A stretch of DNA of 64,000 nucleotides from an uncultured Commensalibacter sp. (GCA_946699565.1 CAMPDW010000009.1:1-64000), one strand, 5' to 3'; positions 20,051 through 30,346 are shown, counted from the stretch's first letter. Notes: a model not told the origin generated them from the letters alone. Numbers and translations are program-made.

Positions 20051-22678
20051 ATGATAAATTCTACACAAGACTATTTACCCACAAATGTAACAAAAGATAA
20101 TAAAATGAAAACAAATCATCCTCTTATCAATTCCTATCAATATCCTCCTTCTAATTCCAATCAGATCCAATCGCTTTACACAAGCTCCAATATTAAGAAA
20201 ATTTTTAATAATCATCTGCAAAATGCTGAAAATATTGACCTTAATAATTTAGTATTAAAAAATAGTAACCCAATTATAGATCAAGGAATATGGTATGCTA
20301 TCAGATTAAATGATGGCAGAACTGTATTCAGGAAAGATAATCCTTTTGATGGCCAATATTTTAGCATTCAAACCAGTAATCATCTTACCTCTGATCCAAA
20401 TACAGCCTATTCAGGCCCGGTAAATTTTATCAACAGTAATGTAACCATAACAACAGGAGCAGTTATATCAGGATCTAATTTCCTTTCAAATAATGATTCA
20501 TCCTTAAATACGCCTAATCTTACTATTAATAACGGCGGTAAATTAGAAGATTCAAATGTCTTTAATCAAACTGTTGTCATGAATAGTGGATATTCTGATA
20601 ATAACACTTATATATCTTGCCCTGTTACGATGAATGGCGGTTCTACTTCAGATACAGATTCATTTATCAACGCAAATAATACAACAAGTAGTTATAATTT
20701 TGATGGACCAAGCTTTTCAAATAAAAACTATCAAAATACCTCAGATCAAAAATTCCTGTCCAGCAATAATGGTACAGCCAATATAAATGTTAAAGATACA
20801 AGTCTGGTAATTAACCCAAATATACCAAACCGTTTTCTGTATAATCCAGCCACTGCAAGAATTGTCATTCATGTCGACAGCACTGCTCAATTTGCAACCC
20901 GTCAAGTAGTAGGTACATCTCTGGAAAATATTTTAAAAAACATTAATATTTCAAATAATAATTTCAATATCATAGGAAATAATTACACTTCTACATTATA
21001 TGTAAGCTCAGAAACTATTCAAGATGAAAATGGAAACTACTCAATACAACAAGCTGTTTATAAAGATGTTTTGGGAAACGTGCTGTATAAAGGTAATGAC
21101 CCTGTAAATATTTATAATGTTCAAAAAATTATAGTCCAAGATGGTGGCGTATTAAACGGAGCAAAAATTTTTGGAAATAACTATCCAAGAATTCTTATCC
21201 AAAAAGGTGGGCTTATTACCAATTCAGAAATTTATGATTGCTATATTGGTATTGAAAATGGTGGTAAGTCAATTAATAACTTTTACTATTCACCCTATTT
21301 TCTTTTTGATCAAGACACATCCATTTTTGGAACACATTTATTAGAAGGTTTATCAATGAATGATACATTTTACGAAGGAAGTACCACTTATCAAGGAATA
21401 TTAAACATTGCCAATAATAAAAACGTTTACTTTGATGGAATAAATAAACCAGTTTTAAATAATCGTGATGGGATAAATCATAATCCTCCTAATAACAGTC
21501 TGTTTACAGTATGTAATGCAGATACTGATATAAATATCAACCCTACTGGTCAATTAGTTAATCCAACTATGGCTATGAATTCTAATTATACAATAGAATA
21601 TTCACCCGGGAAATTTAATGCTTCACAACCTTGCTATCTTGCAGGAACCCTAATAGAAACAACAAATGGATTAAAAACAATTGAAAAAATTGAGGTTGGC
21701 GATCTTATCTATACCTATAAAGGCACAATAAAAATACCCAAACCTGTTATTTGGATTGGATCAGGCTATCATAATGTCCAAGCAAATCAACCTGATGACA
21801 TAGCAGGATATGCAATTCATATTATCAAAAATGCACTGGCTGATTATGTACCTTATAAAGATATGTTTATCACACCTGAACATTGCCTTTACATTGACGG
21901 AAAATTTATTCCTGCTCGTATGTTGGTTAATAATCATTCGATTTATTATGATTATTCTAAATCAAAGTATACTTATTATCATCTGGAACTTGAAGAACAT
22001 GGCGTAATTAACGCAGACGGTGCATTATCTGAAAGTTTTTTAAATACAAATAACCACCAAAATTTTTATAACCCTAAAAAAGTAATTAAATTAAAAGAGA
22101 AAACTAAAAATTGGGCACAAGATGCCGCCGCCGCTTTAGTAACAAAACAAGAAATAGTTAAGCCAATCTATGACTACCTAAAACAACGAGCTTTACAACT
22201 CAATTTACAAACCATTACTGAAGAACAAAAAACAACAAACTTTTCCAACCTTTATATTATAACTGATAAAGGAAAGGTCATTTTTCCAAAATGCTGTAAA
22301 ACTCAATTTGGAAATTATATTTTTGTTCTTTCAAACCCTGTTCATTATATTTATATCGTTTCCAACAGCAGCAGACCAAGTGATATAATTGGTCCCTATG
22401 TTGATGATAGACGTAACTTAGGAGTCCTGATTGAAAGCATTACGCTGTTTGATCAAAAAAATAACCATTCCATTACAACACACTTAGAAGCCAAACAGCT
22501 TTCAGGATGGCATGATCAAGAAAACGAATCCTTTCGTTGGACAAACGGCTATGCATTATTGCCTTTAACTCAATATCATCAATCTTCAGATTGTAACATC
22601 CTTACTCTTAAAGTAATTGCTGCCGGTCCTTATATCATTAATCACCAACAAATCAATCAACAAAAACAAGCTGTTTAA
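20051..22678 (+). CDS. Large Hint-domain repeat protein, copy 2
   Basis: 875 residues from ATG 20051, chosen because the same context (AGAGATTT, then ATGAT and Asn-Ser) precedes copy 3; an upstream in-frame ATG at 20003 would add 16 poorly conserved residues. Same plan as copy 1: polar N-terminus, then LKNSNPIIDQG shared with copy 3, an Asn-rich passenger with GGLITNSEIYDCYIGIENGG repeats, a Hint domain from Cys528 (PCYLAGTLIETTNG) and the shared C-terminal domain (YVDDRRNLGVLIESITLFDQ). Closer to copy 3 than to copy 1, so the last duplication probably gave copies 2 and 3. Confidence 0.85.
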   Translation: MINSTQDYLPTNVTKDNKMKTNHPLINSYQYPPSNSNQIQSLYTSSNIKKIFNNHLQNAENIDLNNLVLKNSNPIIDQGIWYAIRLNDGRTVFRKDNPFDGQYFSIQTSNHLTSDPNTAYSGPVNFINSNVTITTGAVISGSNFLSNNDSSLNTPNLTINNGGKLEDSNVFNQTVVMNSGYSDNNTYISCPVTMNGGSTSDTDSFINANNTTSSYNFDGPSFSNKNYQNTSDQKFLSSNNGTANINVKDTSLVINPNIPNRFLYNPATARIVIHVDSTAQFATRQVVGTSLENILKNINISNNNFNIIGNNYTSTLYVSSETIQDENGNYSIQQAVYKDVLGNVLYKGNDPVNIYNVQKIIVQDGGVLNGAKIFGNNYPRILIQKGGLITNSEIYDCYIGIENGGKSINNFYYSPYFLFDQDTSIFGTHLLEGLSMNDTFYEGSTTYQGILNIANNKNVYFDGINKPVLNNRDGINHNPPNNSLFTVCNADTDININPTGQLVNPTMAMNSNYTIEYSPGKFNASQPCYLAGTLIETTNGLKTIEKIEVGDLIYTYKGTIKIPKPVIWIGSGYHNVQANQPDDIAGYAIHIIKNALADYVPYKDMFITPEHCLYIDGKFIPARMLVNNHSIYYDYSKSKYTYYHLELEEHGVINADGALSESFLNTNNHQNFYNPKKVIKLKEKTKNWAQDAAAALVTKQEIVKPIYDYLKQRALQLNLQTITEEQKTTNFSNLYIITDKGKVIFPKCCKTQFGNYIFVLSNPVHYIYIVSNSSRPSDIIGPYVDDRRNLGVLIESITLFDQKNNHSITTHLEAKQLSGWHDQENESFRWTNGYALLPLTQYHQSSDCNILTLKVIAAGPYIINHQQINQQKQAV

Positions 22679-23056
22679 GGAATACTAATTATCTATGATG
22701 TCTTTTAATTCAAGCTGGATTATTCTTTACGCCAGCTTAATTATATCAACAATAGATTTCACTATCTAATATTCTATTTAACTTTATAAATAAAATAATA
22801 CCAACATAATGTCTTAATAATCTGTCTTTTTTTATTATACTATTAAAAAAATCAAGAAAAAGCTAAATAAAGCTATGAAAAAAAAATATTACTTTAATGA
22901 AATTTAATTTACTAATAATGTAAATAACTCTATAATAATAGTAATAACAATAAATATTGTGATTATTATTTGTTAATAATTTTAAATAAATAATAACATG
23001 AGGAATAATATTTATTTAATAACTTATAAATAATGAATAAAAATAGAGATTTATCA
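22679..23056. other. Gap between Hint copies 2 and 3
   Basis: 378 bases with a hairpin (22712-22738) after copy 2 and an AT-rich leader for copy 3. No gene seen. Confidence 0.6.
22712..22738 (+). terminator. Terminator-like hairpin of Hint copy 2
   Basis: AAGCTGG with CCAGCTT (22712-22718, 22732-22738). The stem sequence is the same as after copy 1, but no clear T-run follows, so termination may be weak. Confidence 0.6.
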
Positions 23057-25690
23057 ATGATTAATTCCATACAAAATGACACGCTTTTAAATCAAACAGA
23101 AGATGTAAATAAAACAAAGGATGATAAAATTAAATTAAATCGTCCTTTAGTTAATTCCTTTTCATTTCTTGATTCGAATCCAGATCAAGCCTCTTTAAAT
23201 AATCTCTTTTTAAAAGATAGTACAGCAAGTAATCATCTGCAAAATGTAGAAAATATAGATCTAAATAAATATGTACTCAAAAATAGCAATCCAATTATTG
23301 ACCAAGGAACATGGTTTGCTACCAGATTACTAGATGGCCGAACTGTTTATAGACAAAATGATGCTACAAATGGTCAATTTTTTAGCACAAAAACGAGTAA
23401 TCATCTTACCTCTAATCCAACTGATGCTTATTCAGGTCCTCTCAATTTTATTGATAGCACTGTAACAATTATGAATAAAGCAACTGTATCAGGATCTAAT
23501 TTTCTCTTTAATAATAATGGTCCATTTATATTTAACAATCTTATTATTAACGGTGGCGGCACATTAACAGATTCTAATATCTTCAACCAAATAGTTGAAA
23601 TAAACAATGGGGGTTCAAGTAATAATAATACTTATATATCTGCACCTGTCACCTTAAATAATGGTTCAACTTCTGATTCTGATACATTTATTAATCCAAA
23701 TACCACAAGAAGCGGTTATAGTTTAGATGGTCAAAGTTTTTCAGGTCAGAGTTATAAAAATACATCTAGTAAAACCTTCCAATCAAGTGATAACGGTTCT
23801 GCTGATATAAATATCAATGGAACAAGCAAAGTAACAAAACCTCATATACCCGACCTTTATCAATATAATCCATCTACAAACAATACAACAGTTTACGTTA
23901 ATAGTAACGAGGCTCAATATTGTTCACCTGGCCAACTTTCCGGCAGTCAGATTGACAATTATATGGGCGGCATTATCATTAGTAATGATCATTTCAATAT
24001 TATTGGAAGTAGCAGTGATTGCACCATCTATATTGGAAGAGAATATTATGCAGATGAAACTGGAAATATGTTGCCACGAAATGTTTATAAAGATGCCACA
24101 GGCCATATACTTTATCAAAGTAATGAACCCGTCAATATCTATAATGTAGGACATATCTATATTCTGGATGGAGCCGTTGTTGATGGTGCAGAAATTTTTG
24201 CCAATAATTCCCGACCACAAGTATATGTTCAAAAAGGAGGAACATTAACCAATTCTAATATTTATGATTCTTATATTGGTATTGAACAAGGTGGGAGATC
24301 CATTAACAATACTTACTACTCACCCGAATTTTCTATGAATGGGCACAATATTGATGGTTTATCCAAAAATGATACTATTTACGAATCCAGCGGAACATGT
24401 AATGGATACATAAACCTTAGCAATACTAAAAATGCTTATATAGATCCAAATAACCCACCTATTTATAATGATAAAACCAAAATACCCGATCCCAATACTT
24501 CCACTCCACCAACATTTCAAGTAAGTAATGGTTTGGTCAATTTAACTGTTGGTAATACGGGACAGTTTATTAACCCAATCATAATGATGAATAAATCATA
24601 TTCTATAAGCTACAGACCAGGTCAAGGAACTGGAGATAATCCACCTTGTTACTTAGAAGGCACCTTAATTGAAACATCTGAAGGTGTTAAAGCTATTGAA
24701 AATATTCAAGTTGGCGATTCTATTTATATCTATCATGAAGCGACAAAAATTCTTAAACCTGTAACATGGATTGGTTCAAACCGTCATGTTATTTATCCAA
24801 ACCAACCTGATGATGTTGCAGGATATCCAATTTGTATTCTTAAAAATGCGCTAGCCAACAATATTCCTTTTAAAGATACCTATATCACTCCTGAACATTG
24901 TCTATATATTGATGGAAAATTTATTCTCGCCCGTATGCTGGTTAATAATCGTACCATATTTTATGATCATTCTAAACCAGAATACACTTACTATCATCTA
25001 GAACTTGATGGCCACGCTGTTATTAAAGCCAACGGTATGTTATCTGAAAGCTACCTGAATACAAATAATCATAATAATTTTTATAAAACTGATTCTGCTA
25101 CTATTTCTAAAAAATCAACAAAAAAATGGACTAAAGATTCTGTCGCACCAATGGTTATAACCAAAGAAATTGTCCAACCCATCTATAATATCTATGAACA
25201 ACGTGCTATTGAATTAGGAATAAAAACTCAGATTGACCCATTTGAAACAACATCATTTGCCAATCTTTATGTTATTACTGATAAAGGTAAGGTTATTTAC
25301 CCTCAATGGCCTGTAGAAAACGTAGGTAATTACATTTTTATCCTACCCGATATGATTGAATCTGTCTATATTATTTCTAACAGCAGCCGTCCAAGCGATG
25401 CCATTGGCCCTTATATTGATGATAGACGTTCTTTGGGGGTATTGATCGAAACCATTACCTTATTTGATCAAAAAGATAATTATTACATCAAAACACATCT
25501 TGAAAATCATAAACTTTCTGGATGGTATGGTCAAGAAAACGCATCATGTCGCTGGACAAATGGCTATGCTTTATTACCTTTAAATCGTTATAATCTACAT
25601 AAAGGCCGTAAAGTCCTAACACTCAAGGTCATTGCCGCTGGACCCTACGTTCAAGAAAAACAAATTAATCTGGGGAAACAGGTTAGTTAA
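23057..25690 (+). CDS. Large Hint-domain repeat protein, copy 3
   Basis: 877 residues from ATG 23057 (start context shared with copy 2). Domain order as in the other copies: polar N-terminus, Asn/Ser/Thr-rich passenger with AIDA-like units (GGTLTNSNIYDSYIGIEQGG), Hint domain from Cys531 (PCYLEGTLIETSEG) with TYITPEHCL and ARMLVNN, then the shared C-terminal domain with YIDDRRSLGVLIETITLFDQ and KVLTLKVIAAGPYV. No signal peptide. Divergence lies mainly in the passenger, while the Hint and C-terminal parts are kept, as expected for a variable surface module on a constant export or processing module. Confidence 0.85.
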   Translation: MINSIQNDTLLNQTEDVNKTKDDKIKLNRPLVNSFSFLDSNPDQASLNNLFLKDSTASNHLQNVENIDLNKYVLKNSNPIIDQGTWFATRLLDGRTVYRQNDATNGQFFSTKTSNHLTSNPTDAYSGPLNFIDSTVTIMNKATVSGSNFLFNNNGPFIFNNLIINGGGTLTDSNIFNQIVEINNGGSSNNNTYISAPVTLNNGSTSDSDTFINPNTTRSGYSLDGQSFSGQSYKNTSSKTFQSSDNGSADININGTSKVTKPHIPDLYQYNPSTNNTTVYVNSNEAQYCSPGQLSGSQIDNYMGGIIISNDHFNIIGSSSDCTIYIGREYYADETGNMLPRNVYKDATGHILYQSNEPVNIYNVGHIYILDGAVVDGAEIFANNSRPQVYVQKGGTLTNSNIYDSYIGIEQGGRSINNTYYSPEFSMNGHNIDGLSKNDTIYESSGTCNGYINLSNTKNAYIDPNNPPIYNDKTKIPDPNTSTPPTFQVSNGLVNLTVGNTGQFINPIIMMNKSYSISYRPGQGTGDNPPCYLEGTLIETSEGVKAIENIQVGDSIYIYHEATKILKPVTWIGSNRHVIYPNQPDDVAGYPICILKNALANNIPFKDTYITPEHCLYIDGKFILARMLVNNRTIFYDHSKPEYTYYHLELDGHAVIKANGMLSESYLNTNNHNNFYKTDSATISKKSTKKWTKDSVAPMVITKEIVQPIYNIYEQRAIELGIKTQIDPFETTSFANLYVITDKGKVIYPQWPVENVGNYIFILPDMIESVYIISNSSRPSDAIGPYIDDRRSLGVLIETITLFDQKDNYYIKTHLENHKLSGWYGQENASCRWTNGYALLPLNRYNLHKGRKVLTLKVIAAGPYVQEKQINLGKQVS

Positions 25691-25720
25691 ACAATTTTAA
25701 TTTTATAACTAAATTTTGAT

Positions 25721-25753
25721 TAAGCTGAATTGTTTAATAATTCAGCTTTTTTT
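25721..25753 (+). terminator. Terminator of Hint copy 3
   Basis: 9-bp stem AAGCTGAAT with ATTCAGCTT (25722-25730, 25740-25748) and a T-run. The stem sequence resembles those after copies 1 and 2, so the terminator was duplicated with the gene. Confidence 0.88.
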
Positions 25754-25854
25754 ATCCTCTACCAGCATAAAGATTATTTTAAAGATACATATAATAAAAT
25801 AATTTATAAATTTATTTTTTTTAAAATAATTTTAAAATAAAGAATATCAAAAAA

Positions 25855-26769
25855 TTATTTTAATCCTATCATTAATTTTATATTTTGAATAGCGGCACCT
25901 GATGCCCCTTTACCAAGGTTATCTAGACTTGCTGTTAAAACAACTTGATCATTTCTTGAATTAGAATGGACGCGTAATTCCATTTTATCTGTTAAAGCCA
26001 ATTGATTAGCAGCTAATCGATTAACCTTATCATTAATAAAATAAACATTAGAACTTAAATAGTAATAATCTTGTAAACACGCTTTAATTTGTCTCACTGT
26101 TCCCTTTAGCATTTCCACATGTAAAGGAATGGAAACTATCATTCCCTGTGGAAAATTACCAACAGAAGGTACAAAAATAGGTTCACATGTTAAGCCACTA
26201 TAATAACAAATTTCAGGCAAATGTTTATGCGATAATGTTAATCCATATAATTCAAATGGTTGAGCATTTTTTTTCTGTTCATAGGCAGCAATCATTTTCT
26301 TGCCACCCCCACTATATCCACTCACCGCATTAATCGTTAACGGATAATCTGCAGGAAGAATGCCTGTTTTTACCAAAGGATGCAGCAAAGCAATGGCACC
26401 ACTAGAATAACAACCAGGATTGGCAACTTTATCCGCTCTTGCAATTTTTTCCCCTTGATCTGGTTCGAGTTCCGCAAACCCATAAACCCATTCTGGATTA
26501 ATACGAAAAGCGGTACTGGCATCCAAAATTCGTGGTTTCCTATTGTCAAAAGCTTGAATCAAAGCTACCGCCTCCTGTGATGCATCATCTGGAAGACATA
26601 AAATTACCAAATCAACCGATGCCATCATTTGACGGCGTTTTTCAATATTATGACGATATTCAATTGGAATAGAACATAATTCAATCGGTAACGATAATAA
26701 ACGTTGACATATCCCTAGTCCAGTTGTTCCATATTCACCATCAATAAAAATTTTCGGCAATTTTGACAT
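25855..26769 (-). CDS. argC: N-acetyl-gamma-glutamyl-phosphate reductase (short type)
   Basis: Third step of arginine synthesis: NADPH-dependent reduction of N-acetylglutamyl phosphate. 304 residues, matching the shorter type 2 ArgC. NAD(P)-binding IDGEYGTTGLGICQRL is at the N-terminus; the catalytic Cys is in NPGCYSSG and a later family block is SGYSGGGKKM. It lies downstream of rplM-rpsI on the same strand, but a terminator separates them. Confidence 0.93.
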   Translation of the reverse strand: MSKLPKIFIDGEYGTTGLGICQRLLSLPIELCSIPIEYRHNIEKRRQMMASVDLVILCLPDDASQEAVALIQAFDNRKPRILDASTAFRINPEWVYGFAELEPDQGEKIARADKVANPGCYSSGAIALLHPLVKTGILPADYPLTINAVSGYSGGGKKMIAAYEQKKNAQPFELYGLTLSHKHLPEICYYSGLTCEPIFVPSVGNFPQGMIVSIPLHVEMLKGTVRQIKACLQDYYYLSSNVYFINDKVNRLAANQLALTDKMELRVHSNSRNDQVVLTASLDNLGKGASGAAIQNIKLMIGLK

Positions 26770-26822
26770 AATATCTACTTCAATTGAAATCCATATTTAA
26801 TTTGCAAAAATCTGTTTACTAT

Positions 26823-26860
26823 AAAAAAAAGCGAAGAAAAGTAAAGTACCTTCCCTCGCC
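26823..26860 (-). terminator. Terminator of rplM-rpsI
   Basis: On the minus strand GCGAGGGAAG pairs with CTTTTCTTCGC (two G-T pairs), then T8 follows. It lies about 25 bases past the rpsI stop. Confidence 0.75.
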
Positions 26861-26884
26861 TTTAATTACACAAAATTGTAAACC

Positions 26885-27382
26885 TCAACGTTTACTAAAC
26901 TGGAAAGAACGGCGAGCTTTGGCTTTACCGTATTTTTTACGTTCAACAACGCGAGCATCACGCGTTAAGAAACCTGCCGCTTTTAAAGCTGCACGTAATT
27001 CTGGTTCATAATTACATAATGCACGGCTTAACCCATGACGAACTGCACCAGCTTGTCCCGATAAGCCACCACCTGTTACGGTACAAAATACATCGAATTC
27101 ACCTTCACGATTTGTAACTTGAAAAGGTTGATTCAATAACATCTGTAAAACAGGACGAGCAAAATATCTCGTTACTGGACGACCATTAACAATAATTTCA
27201 CCTTTGCCAGGCTTTACCCATACACGAGCAACAGCATCTTTACGACGACCTGTTGCATAAGCACGACCAAATTGATCACGCTTTGGTTCACGCACGATAA
27301 CTTCTTGTTGTACCAAAACAGTATTAACAACCGCATCCTTAAGATCAGCCAAACTGCCTGTACGTTCTTGAGTCTCTGACAT
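26885..27382 (-). CDS. rpsI: 30S ribosomal protein S9
   Basis: Ribosomal protein S9; its C-terminal tail reaches the P-site tRNA. 165 residues, with the N-terminal extension usual in alphaproteobacteria. Signature blocks are [37 protein letters not shown] and the basic end [11 protein letters not shown]. Five bases downstream of rplM, the universal pairing. Confidence 0.98.
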   Translation of the reverse strand: MSETQERTGSLADLKDAVVNTVLVQQEVIVREPKRDQFGRAYATGRRKDAVARVWVKPGKGEIIVNGRPVTRYFARPVLQMLLNQPFQVTNREGEFDVFCTVTGGGLSGQAGAVRHGLSRALCNYEPELRAALKAAGFLTRDARVVERKKYGKAKARRSFQFSKR

Positions 27383-27387
27383 ATTCC

Positions 27388-27873
27388 TCAGGCTCCAACT
27401 TTTGTAGTTTTATTAACATTATTTTTGCGATTTAACGCAGCAATATCAAGTTTCACAGGTTGTTGTGCTTCATGAGGATGTACATCACTAGCATAAACGT
27501 ATAAGTGTTTCATTTGTTTACGTTGTAATGGTCCACGATTAATCATCCGTTCAACTGCTTTAATAACAATATGTTTTGGATTTTTACCTATTAAACGTTG
27601 TCTAATTGTACGTTCTTTAATTCCGCCAGGATATCCTGTGTGATAATAAAACATTTTTTGTTCATTTTTTTTACCTGTTAAAGCAACTTTATCAGCATTA
27701 ATAACAATAATATTATCACCACAATCAACATGAGGTGTATATTGTGGTTTATGCTTGCCACGAAGGCGATTTGCAACGATAGCAGCCAAGCGTCCTAAAA
27801 CAATGTCTTTTGCATCAATTAGAACCCAATTTCTGGTTACTTCTGCTGGTTTAAGCGAAATGGTTGTTTTCAT
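27388..27873 (-). CDS. rplM: 50S ribosomal protein L13
   Basis: Ribosomal protein L13, 161 residues. Family features include [33 protein letters not shown] and YYHTGYPGG. First gene of the rplM-rpsI operon. A 22-bp perfect palindrome lies 128 bases upstream of its start. Confidence 0.98.
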   Translation of the reverse strand: MKTTISLKPAEVTRNWVLIDAKDIVLGRLAAIVANRLRGKHKPQYTPHVDCGDNIIVINADKVALTGKKNEQKMFYYHTGYPGGIKERTIRQRLIGKNPKHIVIKAVERMINRGPLQRKQMKHLYVYASDVHPHEAQQPVKLDIAALNRKNNVNKTTKVGA

Positions 27874-28000
27874 TAACTCTAAATTCCGTTAATTAAGCAA
27901 AACTGTAATTTGATTATATATTTATCAACTTAAGAAAGATTTCCGTCAAGTCTTTTTTATAAATTTACTATCTTTTATTTATATTTCAAGGATTTTTAGC

Positions 28001-28022
28001 ATGTGGTATTATAATACCACAT
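28001..28022. promoter_or_regulatory. 22-bp perfect palindrome between ftrD and rplM
   Basis: Two 11-base half-sites, ATGTGGTATTA and TAATACCACAT. It is 75 bases past the ftrD stop and 128 bases before rplM. As a terminator it would have an 8-9 bp stem but no T-run on the minus strand, so a protein-binding operator is at least as likely. The regulator is unknown. Confidence 0.55.
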
Positions 28023-28097
28023 TATATTCCTTTTTTTACAGACAAAATCATTAAATGAGGGGATTCGAACAAACTTCCATTCCTTAACCCTTATTAT

Positions 28098-29471
28098 TTA
28101 CCATATCCAAAACATCATTATCCAAGCCGCAACAATAGGAATAATAGAAATACTGAATAATAAAAAGGTGAACACAAATTGATATAAATAATTACAGTCT
28201 TTTTTTAGAATATTAAAACCTAGATATAAACTCCATAAGCTGGCACCCCCTAAAAAGAATGCGCGCAAATCCTTCAACCACCAAAAACTGAAACCTTCAT
28301 ATTGTAACAACTTAACAGTTGTCGCGCTCAATCCAAGAAAAATTCCTACTGCAGCCAATGGAATAACTGCTTGTGCAATATAAAAATAAAAATTTGGTTT
28401 GTATAAAAAATAAGCAAGCACTTTATAAATCAAAGTAAGCCACATACCATAACAAAGCCCTGAAGCAAGAATGTAAAAACTTATACAAAATCCATCCAGC
28501 CAATTAAAACTATCATTATTCGCTGGATAATTTGTTAATACCCACCAAGGAGCTGATATGCTGAATGGCCAATAAACATCATGATTAATAAGCCATTCTG
28601 CTAAATATTGTTTAAGATAAACAAACCACGGGGAAATCGTCCATGTAAATGCTCCGATCGCTACCCCTATCATACCAAAAAGTAAAAGATGTGTTTGCCA
28701 AGTATTATGGATTTCTTCACCATAAACAAGAATTTCTTCATTCATTGATCTGGGTTGCAAACTTACTGCATCCTTCATACCTGCACAACGACCACACATA
28801 TGACAAGCAGAAACACCATGAAGTTGACGAATATTAATTATTGGTGGGCAATGTGGATTATGTATAGTTTCACCATGATAGATAGCCCACTTATATTGAT
28901 CTGTTTTAAAGGATATCGGTGCAAGCCGTGATAAAAGATTAAAAACACCATTAACAGGGCATAAATAACGACACCATACACGATTTCCCTTTCCATATAA
29001 AAAACCAATAATTATAGCACCAAAGGTTGATCCTCCTAAAATTAATAAAGAAGCAATTGCGTAATCATAAACACTAATTAACTGCCCATAAAGCGTTGTT
29101 AAAATAAAAGCAACAGCAGGCCAACCCTTCCATTTAATCCAACGGGGAATGGTTTTATTACGACCTATTGTTCTTGATGCCCATTCTGTTAAAGCACCCT
29201 CTGGGCAAAACAAACCACACCATAATCTACCTATACATACCATGGACAAAATTACAAAAGGCCACCAAATGCCCCAGAAAACAAATTGAGCGAATAAAAC
29301 CAAATGATTTAAAATATGTGCATGTCGAGGCGGCAACTGCATGAATGCTGGAATAATTAAAAGTATTAAATAAAATAAAGCAATAAACCATTGAATTATT
29401 TGAATACTCTTTTGATGACGCCGCAATCCAACGCCAAATTGATCAATCGCCTTTTTAAAAAAAAGACCCAT
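28098..29471 (-). CDS. ftrD: Polyferredoxin-like membrane protein of ferrous iron importer
   Basis: 457 residues, polytopic. Cluster-ligand cysteines: C79, C85, C89 (CGLFCPEGALTEW), C167 and C171 (CRYLCP), then C208, C223, C226 and C229 (CHMCGRC). This is the NapH/RdxA-like fold seen in FtrD of the Brucella and Bordetella FtrABCD system, where it is thought to dispose of electrons from the oxidation of Fe(II) during uptake. The remaining two thirds is a set of membrane helices. It is the last gene of the operon, 29 bases after ftrC. Confidence 0.85.
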   Translation of the reverse strand: MGLFFKKAIDQFGVGLRRHQKSIQIIQWFIALFYLILLIIPAFMQLPPRHAHILNHLVLFAQFVFWGIWWPFVILSMVCIGRLWCGLFCPEGALTEWASRTIGRNKTIPRWIKWKGWPAVAFILTTLYGQLISVYDYAIASLLILGGSTFGAIIIGFLYGKGNRVWCRYLCPVNGVFNLLSRLAPISFKTDQYKWAIYHGETIHNPHCPPIINIRQLHGVSACHMCGRCAGMKDAVSLQPRSMNEEILVYGEEIHNTWQTHLLLFGMIGVAIGAFTWTISPWFVYLKQYLAEWLINHDVYWPFSISAPWWVLTNYPANNDSFNWLDGFCISFYILASGLCYGMWLTLIYKVLAYFLYKPNFYFYIAQAVIPLAAVGIFLGLSATTVKLLQYEGFSFWWLKDLRAFFLGGASLWSLYLGFNILKKDCNYLYQFVFTFLLFSISIIPIVAAWIMMFWIW

Positions 29472-29500
29472 TATTTAACCTAAAATTGGAATGCTCTTGG

Positions 29501-30337
29501 CTAACTTGATTTATTTTTGTTCAATCGTATATGACAAAATAAAACTGCACAAAACCAGTAAAAAATAAAAACTATAACTTGCATTAATGAAGGTTCAGCG
29601 TGATAGCCTGTCAATCCTGTCAATGTACTATTATCAGGAATAAGCCATGCACTGCTCCATACTGGATCATCTATAAAATGATATACCCACTCTGGCAAAT
29701 TATACGACGAAATTTGAGCTGCTGCTTTATCAAAAGCGCTGATAAATAGCCCACCTCCTATAAGAAGTAGTAATAATTCACTTATAAAGAAAAACCATTT
29801 CCAAGAAATAATTGTTGAAGATTTTTGTAAAAGCCAAAACGTTAATAACGCTAGGATAAAACCTAAAACACCGCCTAATATAAAGAAACTCAATGATGTT
29901 CCTTGTTGCTGAACACCTACACCCGCCAAGAAAACAACGGTTTCAGATCCTTCTCTTGCAACAGCAAGCATCGCTAAAACAAGAATACCGATACCACTTC
30001 CAGTTTTTTGCAAAGAATTTACTGCTTCCTGTTCAAGGTATTTTTTTATGCCTCGACCATGATAATGCATCCATACAACCATTTGTAAAATTAAAAGTGC
30101 AGCAACAAGCATCATAATGGTAAAGAACCATTCACCGCCAGCCCCGGCAAACCAATTACTGGCAACCCAAAACATCACCGCAAGCAATCCAGCCAATACT
30201 AGACCTAGACCCGTACCAATCCATAATTGCTTGGTTAACGATATGAAATTTTCACGTCGTAGCCATGCATATAAAATACCAATAACAAGTAAAGCCTCAA
30301 CGCTTTCGCGCCACACAATAAATAAAGGCGCACCCAT
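29501..30337 (-). CDS. ftrC: FTR1-family iron permease
   Basis: Iron permease of the FTR1/EfeU family, 278 residues with about seven membrane helices. Both iron-handling motifs are present: RESVE (residues 10-14) in the first helix and REGSE (128-132) in a later one. It imports Fe(III) generated at the membrane by its partners. It sits between ftrB and ftrD with gaps of 9 and 29 bases. Confidence 0.93.
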   Translation of the reverse strand: MGAPLFIVWRESVEALLVIGILYAWLRRENFISLTKQLWIGTGLGLVLAGLLAVMFWVASNWFAGAGGEWFFTIMMLVAALLILQMVVWMHYHGRGIKKYLEQEAVNSLQKTGSGIGILVLAMLAVAREGSETVVFLAGVGVQQQGTSLSFFILGGVLGFILALLTFWLLQKSSTIISWKWFFFISELLLLLIGGGLFISAFDKAAAQISSYNLPEWVYHFIDDPVWSSAWLIPDNSTLTGLTGYHAEPSLMQVIVFIFYWFCAVLFCHIRLNKNKSS

Positions 30338-30346
30338 AAAAAACTC

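Noticed and set aside
28054..28068. GGGGATTCGAAC resembles the T-arm of a minus-strand tRNA, possibly an integration-site remnant
   Set aside because: No acceptor stem, anticodon arm or matching second copy nearby; probably chance in a short stretch.
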